Positions 1-5,892 of a stretch of 5,920 nucleotides of DNA are shown here, in pieces (positions within the stretch are counted from its first letter, which is position 1; every line of letters starts with the position of its first letter). The stretch is from assembly GCA_003694905.1 (NCBI GenBank), contig RFJM01000128.1, forward strand, positions 1 through 5,920, written 5' to 3'. Source of the stretch: Caldilineae bacterium. GTDB lineage: Bacteria > Chloroflexota > Anaerolineae > J102. The position numbers were made by a program, and so were the translations under genes. Below the pieces are notes generated by a model. It was not told where the DNA came from, ran no database searches, and worked only from the letters and a program-made list of their open reading frames with translations.

Positions 1-1077
1 GCCATCCTCATGGTCAACCTGTCTCTGGCCCTCCTGGTGATCATCTGGAGCATCCCCACCTTCGGGTTGTTGGTCTCCTCTTTCCGCACCCGATTCGATA
101 TCCAGACCTCCGGCTGGTGGTCCATCTTTCCCCATCGTGAGTGGAAGACCGTTTCCACATTAGATCCCAAGGAACTGGGACTCGATCCCGACGGCGTGAT
201 GCAGGTGGAAGGCGTCGAGGGTACCTTCAAGGAACTGCGCGATGGTGTGCTCTCACCCGATGGCTCCACTCGCGTCACCTGGATAGGCAATAAGCGCCTG
301 GGTCGCATCGAAGTACAAAAGCGTGTCTGGACCGTGACCTGGGATTTCACCCTGGACAACTACAAGCAGGTCCTGGTGGCACGGGACATTGAACTCAAGA
401 ACCCCGACGGCTCCGTCGAGGTCATTCCCGGTCAGGACATGTCCCAGGCTTTTCTCAACAGCCTGGCCGTCAGCATCCCCTCGACCGTGATCCCCATCCT
501 CATCGCGGCCTTCGCGGCCTATGCCTTTGCCTGGATGGAGTTCCCCGGCCGCCGCGTCATGTTCATCATGGTGGTGGGTTTGCTGGTCGTGCCTTTGCAG
601 ATCGCGCTGGTACCCATCTTGCGAGACTACAAGGCCCTGGGACTCAACGGCACCTTCCTGGCCATCTGGCTGGCGCATACCGGTTTCGGCCTGGCTCTCG
701 CCACATATCTGCTTTTCAACTACATTCGCACCCTCCCGCGTGAGACGCTGGAGTCTGCCTTCATCGATGGGGCTTCGCACTTTACCGTCTTCCTGCGGTT
801 GATCCTTCCCCTTTCGGTGCCGGCCCTGGCTTCCTTCGCCATCTTCCAGTTTCTCTGGGTGTGGAACGACTATCTTGTGGCCCTGGTCTTCCTGGGCACC
901 GATCCCAACTTCAAAGTGGTTACCCAGCGACTGGCCGATCTCACCGGGACTTTTGGCAACGACTGGCATCTACTTACCGCCGGTGCCTTCGTCACCATGA
1001 TCCTCCCCCTGATCGTCTTCTTCGCGCTGCAGCGCTACTTTGTGCGCGGGCTCTTGGCCGGCTCGATCAAAGGCTAG
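1..1077 (+). CDS. Carbohydrate ABC transporter permease, MalG/AglG-like (5' end cut by window)
   Basis: Inner-membrane permease of a sugar ABC importer (binding-protein-dependent, MalG branch), probably for an alpha-glucoside or related disaccharide. The frame is open to base 1. The first in-window ATG is at 10, but it would place membrane segment 1 at residue 2 with no cytoplasmic N-terminus, so the real start is probably upstream. Counting from that ATG, TM1 spans about 2-24 and an unusually long polar segment covers about 25-145. The MetI-type core follows, with hydrophobic segments near 147-173, 181-204, 213-240, 272-297 and 322-342. The EAA coupling loop that contacts the ATPase begins at E248 (ESAFIDGAS...ILPLSVPAL). 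The C-terminus RYFVRGLLAGSIKG is the usual MalG-type ending. The stop lies 25 bases before the kinase gene, consistent with one operon. The family is sure; the substrate is inferred from the AglG-like sequence and the amylosucrase neighbour. Confidence 0.92.
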   Translation, partial: AILMVNLSLALLVIIWSIPTFGLLVSSFRTRFDIQTSGWWSIFPHREWKTVSTLDPKELGLDPDGVMQVEGVEGTFKELRDGVLSPDGSTRVTWIGNKRLGRIEVQKRVWTVTWDFTLDNYKQVLVARDIELKNPDGSVEVIPGQDMSQAFLNSLAVSIPSTVIPILIAAFAAYAFAWMEFPGRRVMFIMVVGLLVVPLQIALVPILRDYKALGLNGTFLAIWLAHTGFGLALATYLLFNYIRTLPRETLESAFIDGASHFTVFLRLILPLSVPALASFAIFQFLWVWNDYLVALVFLGTDPNFKVVTQRLADLTGTFGNDWHLLTAGAFVTMILPLIVFFALQRYFVRGLLAGSIKG

Positions 1078-1102
1078 CCCTGCAAGCTCGGCGGGCCCGA
1101 AG

Positions 1103-2623
1103 ATGTCTCGCGAACGGCTTCTCGGTCTCGATCTCGGTACGACCAGTCTGAAAGCGGTTCTGCTCGCGGGGGACACGACCCTGGCCGGCGTCTCTGTCCC
1201 TTACCGCATCCACACGCCCCACCCCAACTGGGCCGAGCAAGATCCCGAAACCTGGTTCGCGGCCGCGGTGCAGGCAACCCGCCGGGTACTGCAGCAGGCC
1301 GGCATCGACGCGGGTCAGGTAGCCGCTATCGGCCTCTCCGGACAGTCGCACGGACTCGTCTGCCTGGACGGCGCCGGACAGGCTTTGCGGCCGGCCATCA
1401 TCTGGGCAGACCAACGTAGCCGATTGGAAGTGGCCGCGGTGAAAGAAAAGATCGGTGAAGAGCGCCTGGCCGGCTGGACCGGTAACCCCCTGGCCACGGG
1501 GTTTCTGCTGCCTTCCTGGCTATGGCTGCGCGCGCACGAGCCAGAGTTAGCCGCGCAGGCCTGCAAGCTACTCCTGCCCAAGGATTATCTGCGCTTTCGC
1601 CTTACCGGCGAGATCGGCACCGAGCCCAGCGATGCCGGCACGACCGGCCTCTTCGACCCCGCCCAGGGTTGCTGGTGCCGGCCCCTGCTGGAGGCACTCG
1701 ACATCGACCCTGCCCTGCTGCCGCCGGTGCATCCCTCCTCCGCGGTCGCCGGAGGCCTGAGCCAGAGCATGGCGCGGGCCACAGGGCTGCGCGCGGGCAC
1801 GCCCGTGGTCTTCGGCGGCGCCGATCAGGCCTGCCAGGCCCTGGGTAACGGCATCCTCCGGCCGGGCGACCTCAGCAGCACCATCGGCACCGGTGGTCAA
1901 CTCTTGGCACCTTTGACGCACCCCGTCATCGACCCCCACCTGCGCCTCCATTGCTACAATCACGTCGTGCCCGGCTTATGGTGGAGCATGGGAGCCATCC
2001 TCGCCGCCGGGCTTTCCCTCACCTGGTTGCGAGATCACGTTCTCTTCGGCCTTACCTATGAGATCCTGGCCGACCTGGCCGCATCTGCGCCGCCCGGCTC
2101 TGAAGGGCTCATCTTTCTCCCCCATCTGGCCGGGGAACGGACACCACACATGGATCCCCAGGCGCGCGGGGGATTCATCGGCCTTACCCTGCGGCACGAC
2201 CGCCGACATCTTTGTCGCGCGGTGATGGAGGGGGTGGTCATGGCCCTGCGCCAGGCCCTGGATGTGATGGTCGGGCTGGGCATCCCGGTGGAGCGGGTGA
2301 TCGCTTCGGGCGGCGGTGTCCGGCATCCTCTCTGGCTGCAGCTTCAGGCGGATATCTTCGCCCGTCCCGTTTATCGCACCCGCACCGACGAGGCCGCAGC
2401 GGTGGGAGCCGGGATGTTGGCCGGTATGGGCATCGGCCTCTACAGGGATGCGGCTGCGGCCGTAGCGGAGACCGTGCGCTGGTCCGAAGCCGTGGTCATG
2501 CCTCGACCAGAAGTGGCCGAGGTGTATGCCCGCAGCTACGAGACCTTCCGCCGTCTCTATCCCGTCCTTCGTCCCCTCTTTGTTGCGCACGCGCAAGACC
2601 CCTCCCCCCCGCCATCGCCATGA
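1103..2623 (+). CDS. xylB: Xylulokinase-type FGGY carbohydrate kinase
   Basis: A 506-residue cytoplasmic kinase that transfers phosphate from ATP to a ketose, by family D-xylulose to xylulose 5-phosphate. The start at 1103 puts the phosphate-1 motif DLGTTSLK at residues 10-17, as expected; the in-frame ATG at 1040 would add 21 unrelated residues inside the permease gene. FGGY_N covers about 4-250, with sugar-site segment GQSHG (80-84), WADQR, the signature-like LLLPKDYLRFRLTGE, and GGADQ, whose D241 fits the catalytic base. FGGY_C follows with phosphate-2 motif IGTGG, GERTPH (E345-H349) and the adenosine motif SGGGVRHPLW (402-411). Length suits the family (E. coli XylB is about 484). No strong Shine-Dalgarno precedes the start. 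The stop overlaps the amylosucrase start. An oddity is Ser82, where E. coli XylB has Met (GQMHG). With an amylosucrase next door, fructose or another ketose is a possible substrate; kinase family is certain, substrate is not. Confidence 0.9.
   Translation: MSRERLLGLDLGTTSLKAVLLAGDTTLAGVSVPYRIHTPHPNWAEQDPETWFAAAVQATRRVLQQAGIDAGQVAAIGLSGQSHGLVCLDGAGQALRPAIIWADQRSRLEVAAVKEKIGEERLAGWTGNPLATGFLLPSWLWLRAHEPELAAQACKLLLPKDYLRFRLTGEIGTEPSDAGTTGLFDPAQGCWCRPLLEALDIDPALLPPVHPSSAVAGGLSQSMARATGLRAGTPVVFGGADQACQALGNGILRPGDLSSTIGTGGQLLAPLTHPVIDPHLRLHCYNHVVPGLWWSMGAILAAGLSLTWLRDHVLFGLTYEILADLAASAPPGSEGLIFLPHLAGERTPHMDPQARGGFIGLTLRHDRRHLCRAVMEGVVMALRQALDVMVGLGIPVERVIASGGGVRHPLWLQLQADIFARPVYRTRTDEAAAVGAGMLAGMGIGLYRDAAAAVAETVRWSEAVVMPRPEVAEVYARSYETFRRLYPVLRPLFVAHAQDPSPPPSP
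2620..2623 (+). promoter_or_regulatory. ATGA stop/start overlap (translational coupling)
   Basis: The amylosucrase ATG (2620-2622) overlaps the kinase stop TGA (2621-2623). The bases just upstream are C-rich (positions 2600-2612) with no Shine-Dalgarno match, so initiation probably depends on ribosomes finishing the kinase. This supports one transcript and a fixed protein ratio. The coupling itself is an inference. Confidence 0.75.
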
Positions 2624-4545
2624 CAGACCCCGCTCAGCGCTCCCTCGCGCGTTTGCTTCCCCGACTACGCCGTACCTTTGCCCAGGCGGCGACCACCGAC
2701 TGGCAACTCTTCGAGGAACGGCTGCATATCCACTTTCCCCGCCTATTTCAGGCCCTGTTGCAGCTTTATGGTGACCAGTACGACTTTTTCTATCACCTGG
2801 AGAGCATTCTGGAAACGGCCGCGAGGATGTGGCTGGCGCGGCCGGCGCCGCTGAAAGAGCTGGACCACCGGCGCGAAACCCATCCCCTGTGGTATCAGTC
2901 CCAACAGACCCTCGGCGGGGTCTGTTATGTGGATCTCTTTGCGGGCAACCTGGCCGGCATTCGCGCTGCCATTCCCTATTTCCGCGAGCTGGGGCTGACC
3001 TATCTGCATCTCATGCCCCTCTTCGCCAGCCCTGCCGACGAAAACGACGGCGGCTATGCCGTGAGCAGCTACCGGCACGTAGATCCTCGGCTGGGCACGA
3101 TGGCGGAACTGAGCCAGCTTGCCGGCGAGCTACGCGAGCACGGCATCAGCCTGGTGCTGGATTTCGTCTTCAACCACACATCCGATGAGCACGAGTGGGC
3201 GCAGCGGGCGCTGGCGGGCGATCCCGATTACCAGGCGTTCTACCTCATGTTCCCGGATCGCACCATGCCCGACGCCTACGACGCCCACTTGCGTGAGATC
3301 TTCCCCGATGTGCGGCCCGGCAGCTTCACCTATCGCCCTGAGATCGACCGCTGGGTATGGACGACGTTCAACAGCTATCAGTGGGACCTGAATTACCGCA
3401 ACCCCGAGGTGTTCAATCGTATGGCCGAGGAGATGTTGTACCTGGCCAATGCGGGTGTCGAGGTCCTGAGGCTGGATGCGGTCGCCTTCACCTGGAAGGA
3501 GTTGGGCACCAGCTGCGAAAACCTGCCTCAGGCCCACACCCTCATCCAGGCCTTCAACGCCCTCGCGCGTATTGCCGCCCCTGCGCTCGTATTCAAGTCC
3601 GAAGCCATCGTCCACCCCGATGACGTGGTGCGCTACATCCATCCCCACGAATGCCAGCTTTCCTACAATCCTTTATTGATGGCCTTGCTATGGGAAGCCC
3701 TGGCCACTCGCGAGGTGCGGCTGCTGGCCCATTCCTTGCGCAAGCGCTTTCGCATCCACCCCGAATGCGCCTGGGTCAACTACGTGCGTTGCCATGACGA
3801 TATCGGCTGGACCTTCGATGATGGGGATGCTGCCCAACTGGGCATAAACGGTTTTGACCACCGCCGCTTTCTCAACGATTTTTACACCGGGCGCTTTCCG
3901 GGTAGCTTTGCGCGCGGCCTGCCCTTCCAGGAAAACCCCAGGACGGGAGATGCCCGCATTTCGGGCACTTGCGCTTCGCTGGCAGGGCTGGAAAAGGCGC
4001 TGCGGGAGGAAACGGAGGCCGAAGTAGAGCTCGCCTTGCGACGCATTCTACTCATTCACGGTGTGATCCTCTCTATCGGCGGCATTCCCCTCCTGTATCT
4101 GGGTGATGAGATCGCGACCCTGAACGATTACTCCTACCGTCAGGATCCTGCCAAGGCTCGCGACAGTCGCTGGGTCCACCGCCCCTTCCGCGACCCGCAG
4201 AAGCTGGAACGACGGCATGATCCCCAGTCATTAGAGGGCCGGTTGTACGGCCGTCTGCAACGACTGATCCAGGCACGCAAGAATTGTCCGGCCCTGGCCG
4301 GTTGCGAGATGAACATCGTCGAGACCGGCAATCCACATGTCTTGGGCTATGTACGGCGGCACAACGGAGCGCGCCTGCTGGCACTCTACAATTTCAGCGA
4401 ACAGGCACAGACGCTGGCCGCCAATACCGTGCGGCTTCACGGCCTGAGCTATCACTTCCTCGATCTGGTCGCCGGTCAGCCCCTCACTCTCGATGCCGAC
4501 CTGAACCTGGCCCCCTACCAGTTCCTCTGGCTCCAGCCCGACTGA
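2620..4545 (+). CDS. Amylosucrase (GH13, sucrose:alpha-glucan glucosyltransferase)
   Basis: A 641-residue GH13 enzyme that uses sucrose to extend an alpha-1,4-glucan and releases fructose (EC 2.4.1.4). The open frame runs far upstream inside the kinase gene, but ATG 2620 gives a length close to Neisseria polysaccharea amylosucrase (636) and nearly identical active-site numbering. Visible residues are nucleophile D286 in RLDAVAF (with R284), acid/base E328 in FKSEAIV, and H392-D393 in CHDDIGW. H186 in FNHTSDEHEW belongs to the same site. D143 (ENDGGYAVSSYR) and R517 (DSRWVHR) plausibly match the Asp144-Arg509 salt bridge that closes the sucrose pocket. The order is N-terminal helical region (about 1-90), barrel with B and B' insertions, and C-terminal beta domain (about 560-641). 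No signal peptide is visible, so it should act in the cytoplasm. Translation is probably coupled to the kinase. Sucrose hydrolase is a close relative and the main alternative. Confidence 0.94.
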   Translation: MTDPAQRSLARLLPRLRRTFAQAATTDWQLFEERLHIHFPRLFQALLQLYGDQYDFFYHLESILETAARMWLARPAPLKELDHRRETHPLWYQSQQTLGGVCYVDLFAGNLAGIRAAIPYFRELGLTYLHLMPLFASPADENDGGYAVSSYRHVDPRLGTMAELSQLAGELREHGISLVLDFVFNHTSDEHEWAQRALAGDPDYQAFYLMFPDRTMPDAYDAHLREIFPDVRPGSFTYRPEIDRWVWTTFNSYQWDLNYRNPEVFNRMAEEMLYLANAGVEVLRLDAVAFTWKELGTSCENLPQAHTLIQAFNALARIAAPALVFKSEAIVHPDDVVRYIHPHECQLSYNPLLMALLWEALATREVRLLAHSLRKRFRIHPECAWVNYVRCHDDIGWTFDDGDAAQLGINGFDHRRFLNDFYTGRFPGSFARGLPFQENPRTGDARISGTCASLAGLEKALREETEAEVELALRRILLIHGVILSIGGIPLLYLGDEIATLNDYSYRQDPAKARDSRWVHRPFRDPQKLERRHDPQSLEGRLYGRLQRLIQARKNCPALAGCEMNIVETGNPHVLGYVRRHNGARLLALYNFSEQAQTLAANTVRLHGLSYHFLDLVAGQPLTLDADLNLAPYQFLWLQPD

Positions 4546-4550
4546 ACACC

Positions 4551-4607
4551 TCGGCCCGTAGGGGACGAGGCAATGCTCGTCCCCTTGCCGTTTGCATATC
4601 GGGCCGA
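4551..4607. terminator. Nested palindrome between convergent genes, likely shared 3'-end element
   Basis: An inner perfect 10-bp inverted repeat (AGGGGACGAG at 4560-4569 with CTCGTCCCCT at 4576-4585, loop GCAATG) sits within an outer perfect 8-bp repeat (TCGGCCCG at 4551-4558 with CGGGCCGA at 4600-4607). Together they fill nearly the whole gap between the amylosucrase stop and the rplI stop. Neither strand has a T-tract after the stem, so it is not a textbook intrinsic terminator. It may act as a bidirectional terminator, as an mRNA 3'-end stabiliser, or be a REP-like repeat. The pairing is seen directly; the function is inferred from position. Confidence 0.6.
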
Positions 4608-5159
4608 TCAGTCCTCGGATTCTTCTTCAGCCGGTTCGGGCTCCGGTTCCACGCCTTGGGCAATGGCTGCGGCTTCCAGTTCCTCTTCGCTCAGGGCTTC
4701 GCTTTCCAGCTCGCCTTCTGGCTGCACAAGGACCTTGAGAACGCCATCGACCTCGGGGGCCAGATGGATGGTGATGTCGTATTCACCCAGTTCGCGCAGG
4801 GAATGCTCGAGGCGGATCCGGCGGCGGTCGATCTCCTGCCCCAGTTGTTCGGATAGGGCATCGGCGATCATGGCCGACGTGATGGAGCCATACAGCCGGC
4901 CGCTTTCGCCGGCCTTGGCCGTGAAGGTGAGGGTGACCTGGGCAATGCGGTCGGCCAGATCGCGGGCCGTCTTCAGTTCGCGCAGGCGGCGGCGTTCCGC
5001 GGCTTCCTTGATTTGGGCAGCCTGCTTGCGCAGTCCGGGGGTCGCCGGCATGGCCAGCCCCCGCGGGAAGAGGAAGTTGCGGGCATAGCCATCCTTCACC
5101 TTGGCAATGTCACCGGCAGAACCCAACCCGGCAACATCTTTTTTCAAGAGTACTTCCAT
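4608..5159 (-). CDS. rplI: 50S ribosomal protein L9 with acidic C-terminal tail
   Basis: Ribosomal protein L9 binds 23S rRNA through its N-terminal domain and reaches out from the large subunit near the L1 stalk. The N-terminus MEVLLKKDVAGLGSAGD is typical, and residues 13-40 satisfy the L9 family signature (G13, G16, V21, G24-Y25, N28-F29-L30, G34, A36, T40). A charged connecting helix follows (about 41-75), then the C-terminal domain to about residue 149. The usual length is near 148; this protein has 183 residues. The extra 34 (150-183) contain 15 Glu/Asp and no Lys or Arg, ending in a Pro-Glu run and an acidic cluster. A Shine-Dalgarno sequence supports the start. The gene stands alone, not beside rpsF, ssb or rpsR, and is convergent with the amylosucrase gene. 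Confidence 0.97.
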   Translation of the reverse strand: MEVLLKKDVAGLGSAGDIAKVKDGYARNFLFPRGLAMPATPGLRKQAAQIKEAAERRRLRELKTARDLADRIAQVTLTFTAKAGESGRLYGSITSAMIADALSEQLGQEIDRRRIRLEHSLRELGEYDITIHLAPEVDGVLKVLVQPEGELESEALSEEELEAAAIAQGVEPEPEPAEEESED

Positions 5160-5169
5160 AGGGATGCTT

Positions 5170-5175
5170 CTCCTT
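5170..5175 (-). promoter_or_regulatory. Ribosome binding site of rplI
   Basis: On the minus strand this reads AAGGAG, within AAAGGAGA, 10 bases before the ATG at 5159. It is the clearest Shine-Dalgarno sequence in the window and fixes the L9 start. Confidence 0.8.
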
Positions 5176-5248
5176 TATGATTCTACCCCGGCCATGGGCC
5201 CGAGGAATGCTTTGCGACGAGGATGTTCATCTTTGCTGGCATACAAGA

Positions 5249-5266
5249 CCGGCCTGAAACGGCCGG
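5249..5266 (-). promoter_or_regulatory. Hairpin in the presumed rplI leader
   Basis: CCGGCC (5249-5254) pairs with GGCCGG (5261-5266) around a 6-base loop. If the promoter proposed at 5313-5341 is real, this lies in the middle of a leader of roughly 145 bases. There is no T-tract after it and no recognised ribosomal-protein leader motif, so a regulatory role is only a possibility. Confidence 0.3.
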
Positions 5267-5312
5267 CATGTGTCGAGGTCTGGCGCCTGGAGTATCGGAC
5301 AGGCAACGTGGG

Positions 5313-5341
5313 ATTTTACACGATGCGGTCGGAATCGGCAA
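5313..5341 (-). promoter_or_regulatory. Candidate sigma-70-type promoter for rplI
   Basis: Read on the minus strand, TTGCCG (5336-5341) is followed after exactly 17 bases by TAAAAT (5313-5318), and TG precedes the -10 box directly. The match is 4/6 and 5/6 to consensus. Transcription would begin near 5306 and read toward rplI. It is the best candidate I found upstream of rplI, but it rests on motif matching alone. Confidence 0.45.
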
Positions 5342-5405
5342 ATCAACCAATTATTGGGATGCGTTTCAAAACGGGAACAGCCTCTGCGCTAGGCTGGTAG
5401 GGGTC

Positions 5406-5444
5406 CCCCCTGCAAGGGGGATGCAGGGGAGCGCCCCCCTCTGC
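5406..5444. repeat. Pair of G/C-run hairpins
   Basis: CCCCCT (5406-5411) pairs with AGGGGG (5415-5420) around GCA. Immediately after it, GCAG (5423-5426) pairs with CTGC (5441-5444), with GG (5428-5429) against CC (5438-5439) inside, though less perfectly. They could be a degraded repeat unit or a structured RNA end. No function is assigned. Confidence 0.45.
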
Positions 5445-5473
5445 GGCGTCGGCCGGCGAGACGGACGGCCGGG

Positions 5474-5564
5474 GTTTCAGCTTCTCAGGCAGGGCTGCAT
5501 GTGGGACAGGCTTTCCAGCCTGTCCGGATGCCGGCCCACACAGCACGGCTTGGCAAGCTGAAAC
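5474..5564. repeat. 91-base near-continuous hairpin / MITE- or REP-like element
   Basis: The ends are a perfect 10-bp inverted repeat (GTTTCAGCTT at 5474-5483, AAGCTGAAAC at 5555-5564). Pairing continues inward with few mismatches: after a short imperfect stretch, GCTG (5494-5497) pairs with CAGC (5541-5544). Beyond a 2-base bulge, TGTGGG (5500-5505) pairs with CCCACA (5535-5540). About 25 of 30 aligned arm positions match, plus two possible G-U pairs. The core contains another perfect hairpin. It fits a miniature inverted-repeat element, a REP-type sequence or a structured RNA; copy number elsewhere would decide. Confidence 0.65.
5504..5525. repeat. Perfect 9-bp core hairpin
   Basis: GGACAGGCT (5504-5512) and AGCCTGTCC (5517-5525) form a perfect stem with a TTCC loop. 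It is the apex of the larger palindrome at 5474-5564 and shares its first two bases with the outer stem, so the two foldings compete there. From memory, similar ACAGGCT-TTCC-AGCCTGT palindromes recur in intergenic DNA of several GC-rich phyla, but I could not check this. Confidence 0.6.
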
Positions 5565-5606
5565 GATGGTTAGTCGTCTGGTCGGGTCGGGCCGCCTCTT
5601 TTTCCG

Positions 5607-5621
5607 GGGGGCGCCGCCCCC
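5607..5621. repeat. Short GC-only hairpin
   Basis: GGGGGC (5607-5612) pairs with GCCCCC (5616-5621) around a GCC loop. A CTTTTT run (5598-5603) lies just before it on the plus strand. In neither orientation do T residues follow the stem, so it is not a standard intrinsic terminator. Confidence 0.4.
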
Positions 5622-5658
5622 GCAGCCGCTCCCAAGTTGAAACGCAGCCCTCTCCCAA

Positions 5659-5875
5659 GACACTGTAACAGCTTAGTCGGTATGTGGCGCGGGTGCCGGC
5701 TGCCTGACTGGAAGTCAGCCCTTTCAGGCCTTCGGCCAGAGCCCGGCCTACGCTGGCCTCATAACCGTCGGCGCAGGCCGACGGCCGGCGCAGCCTGTAG
5801 AGGTCGAGTTTACTCCGCGCAACGCACGATCTGCCAACAGCCAGCGCAAGCCACCGACCGAATTGTTACAGTGTC
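5659..5875. mobile_element. Putative 217-base MITE-like element with long terminal inverted repeats
   Basis: The segment starts with GACACTGTAACA (5659-5670) and ends with its exact reverse complement TGTTACAGTGTC (5864-5875). Aligning the two ends further inward, 14 of the next 23 positions also match, including GTCGGT, GCGC and GG blocks. This gives an imperfect terminal repeat of about 35 bp (26/35). There is no transposase inside, so it would be non-autonomous. The flanks may hold a decayed 8-base target duplication (TCCCAAGA before, TCCCACCT after, if the ends are trimmed to CACTGTAACA), but this is weak. No insertion-sequence family is assigned. A structured RNA or a large regulatory palindrome is the alternative. 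Confidence 0.6.
5765..5784. repeat. Perfect 8-bp hairpin inside the MITE-like segment
   Basis: CCGTCGGC (5765-5772) pairs with GCCGACGG (5777-5784) around a GCAG loop. A weaker hairpin (CTGAC 5704-5708 with GTCAG 5714-5718) lies in the other half of the same segment, so the whole segment can fold extensively. Internal structure of this kind is common in small palindromic elements. Confidence 0.5.
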
Positions 5876-5892
5876 CCACCTGAATTAACACC

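Larger units (their letters stand above)
5342..5892. other. Non-coding, palindrome-rich intergenic region
   Basis: I see no credible gene in this stretch on either strand. Short open frames here are rich in Arg, Pro and Gly, lack ribosome binding sites, resemble no family I recognise and run through strong inverted repeats. I found no tRNA T-arm and no tmRNA, SRP or RNase P core motif. What it does hold is a series of inverted repeats, listed separately, between the rplI promoter region and an AT-richer promoter at the right edge. Confidence 0.6.

Noticed and set aside
253..969. A 238-codon open frame antisense to the permease gene
   Set aside because: It is a shadow of a GC-rich gene: its residues mirror the permease codons, it resembles no known family, and the plus-strand permease has clear motifs.
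1040..1102. Upstream in-frame ATG for the kinase at 1040
   Set aside because: It lies inside the permease gene and would add 21 residues before the canonical kinase N-terminus; ATG 1103 places the phosphate-1 motif correctly.
1976..2596. Long antisense open frame across the kinase gene
   Set aside because: It is a shadow frame with His- and Gly-rich, family-less sequence opposite a well-supported gene.
2212..2619. N-terminal extension of the amylosucrase frame back to 2212
   Set aside because: The extra 136 residues are an out-of-frame reading of the kinase C-terminus; ATG 2620 matches family length and active-site numbering.
4284..5088. Plus-strand open frames running over the amylosucrase end and opposite rplI
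   Set aside because: They overlap two firm genes, carry Ser/Arg-rich shadow composition, and have no ribosome binding site.
5400..5445. Possible G-quadruplex from the G runs
   Set aside because: Only three long G runs occur close together on the plus strand and they alternate with C runs, so hairpin pairing is the simpler explanation.
5343..5663. A 106-codon minus-strand open frame upstream of rplI
   Set aside because: It runs through several strong hairpins, shows no recognisable domain and overlaps the candidate rplI promoter region.
5637..5888. An 83-codon plus-strand open frame at the right end
   Set aside because: It spans both ends of the MITE-like segment, is Arg/Pro-rich and has no Shine-Dalgarno sequence; it is probably chance coding in GC-rich DNA.
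5342..5892. CRISPR array or tRNA gene in the intergenic region
   Set aside because: There are no regularly spaced direct repeats, and no complete cloverleaf with a T-arm consensus was found on either strand.
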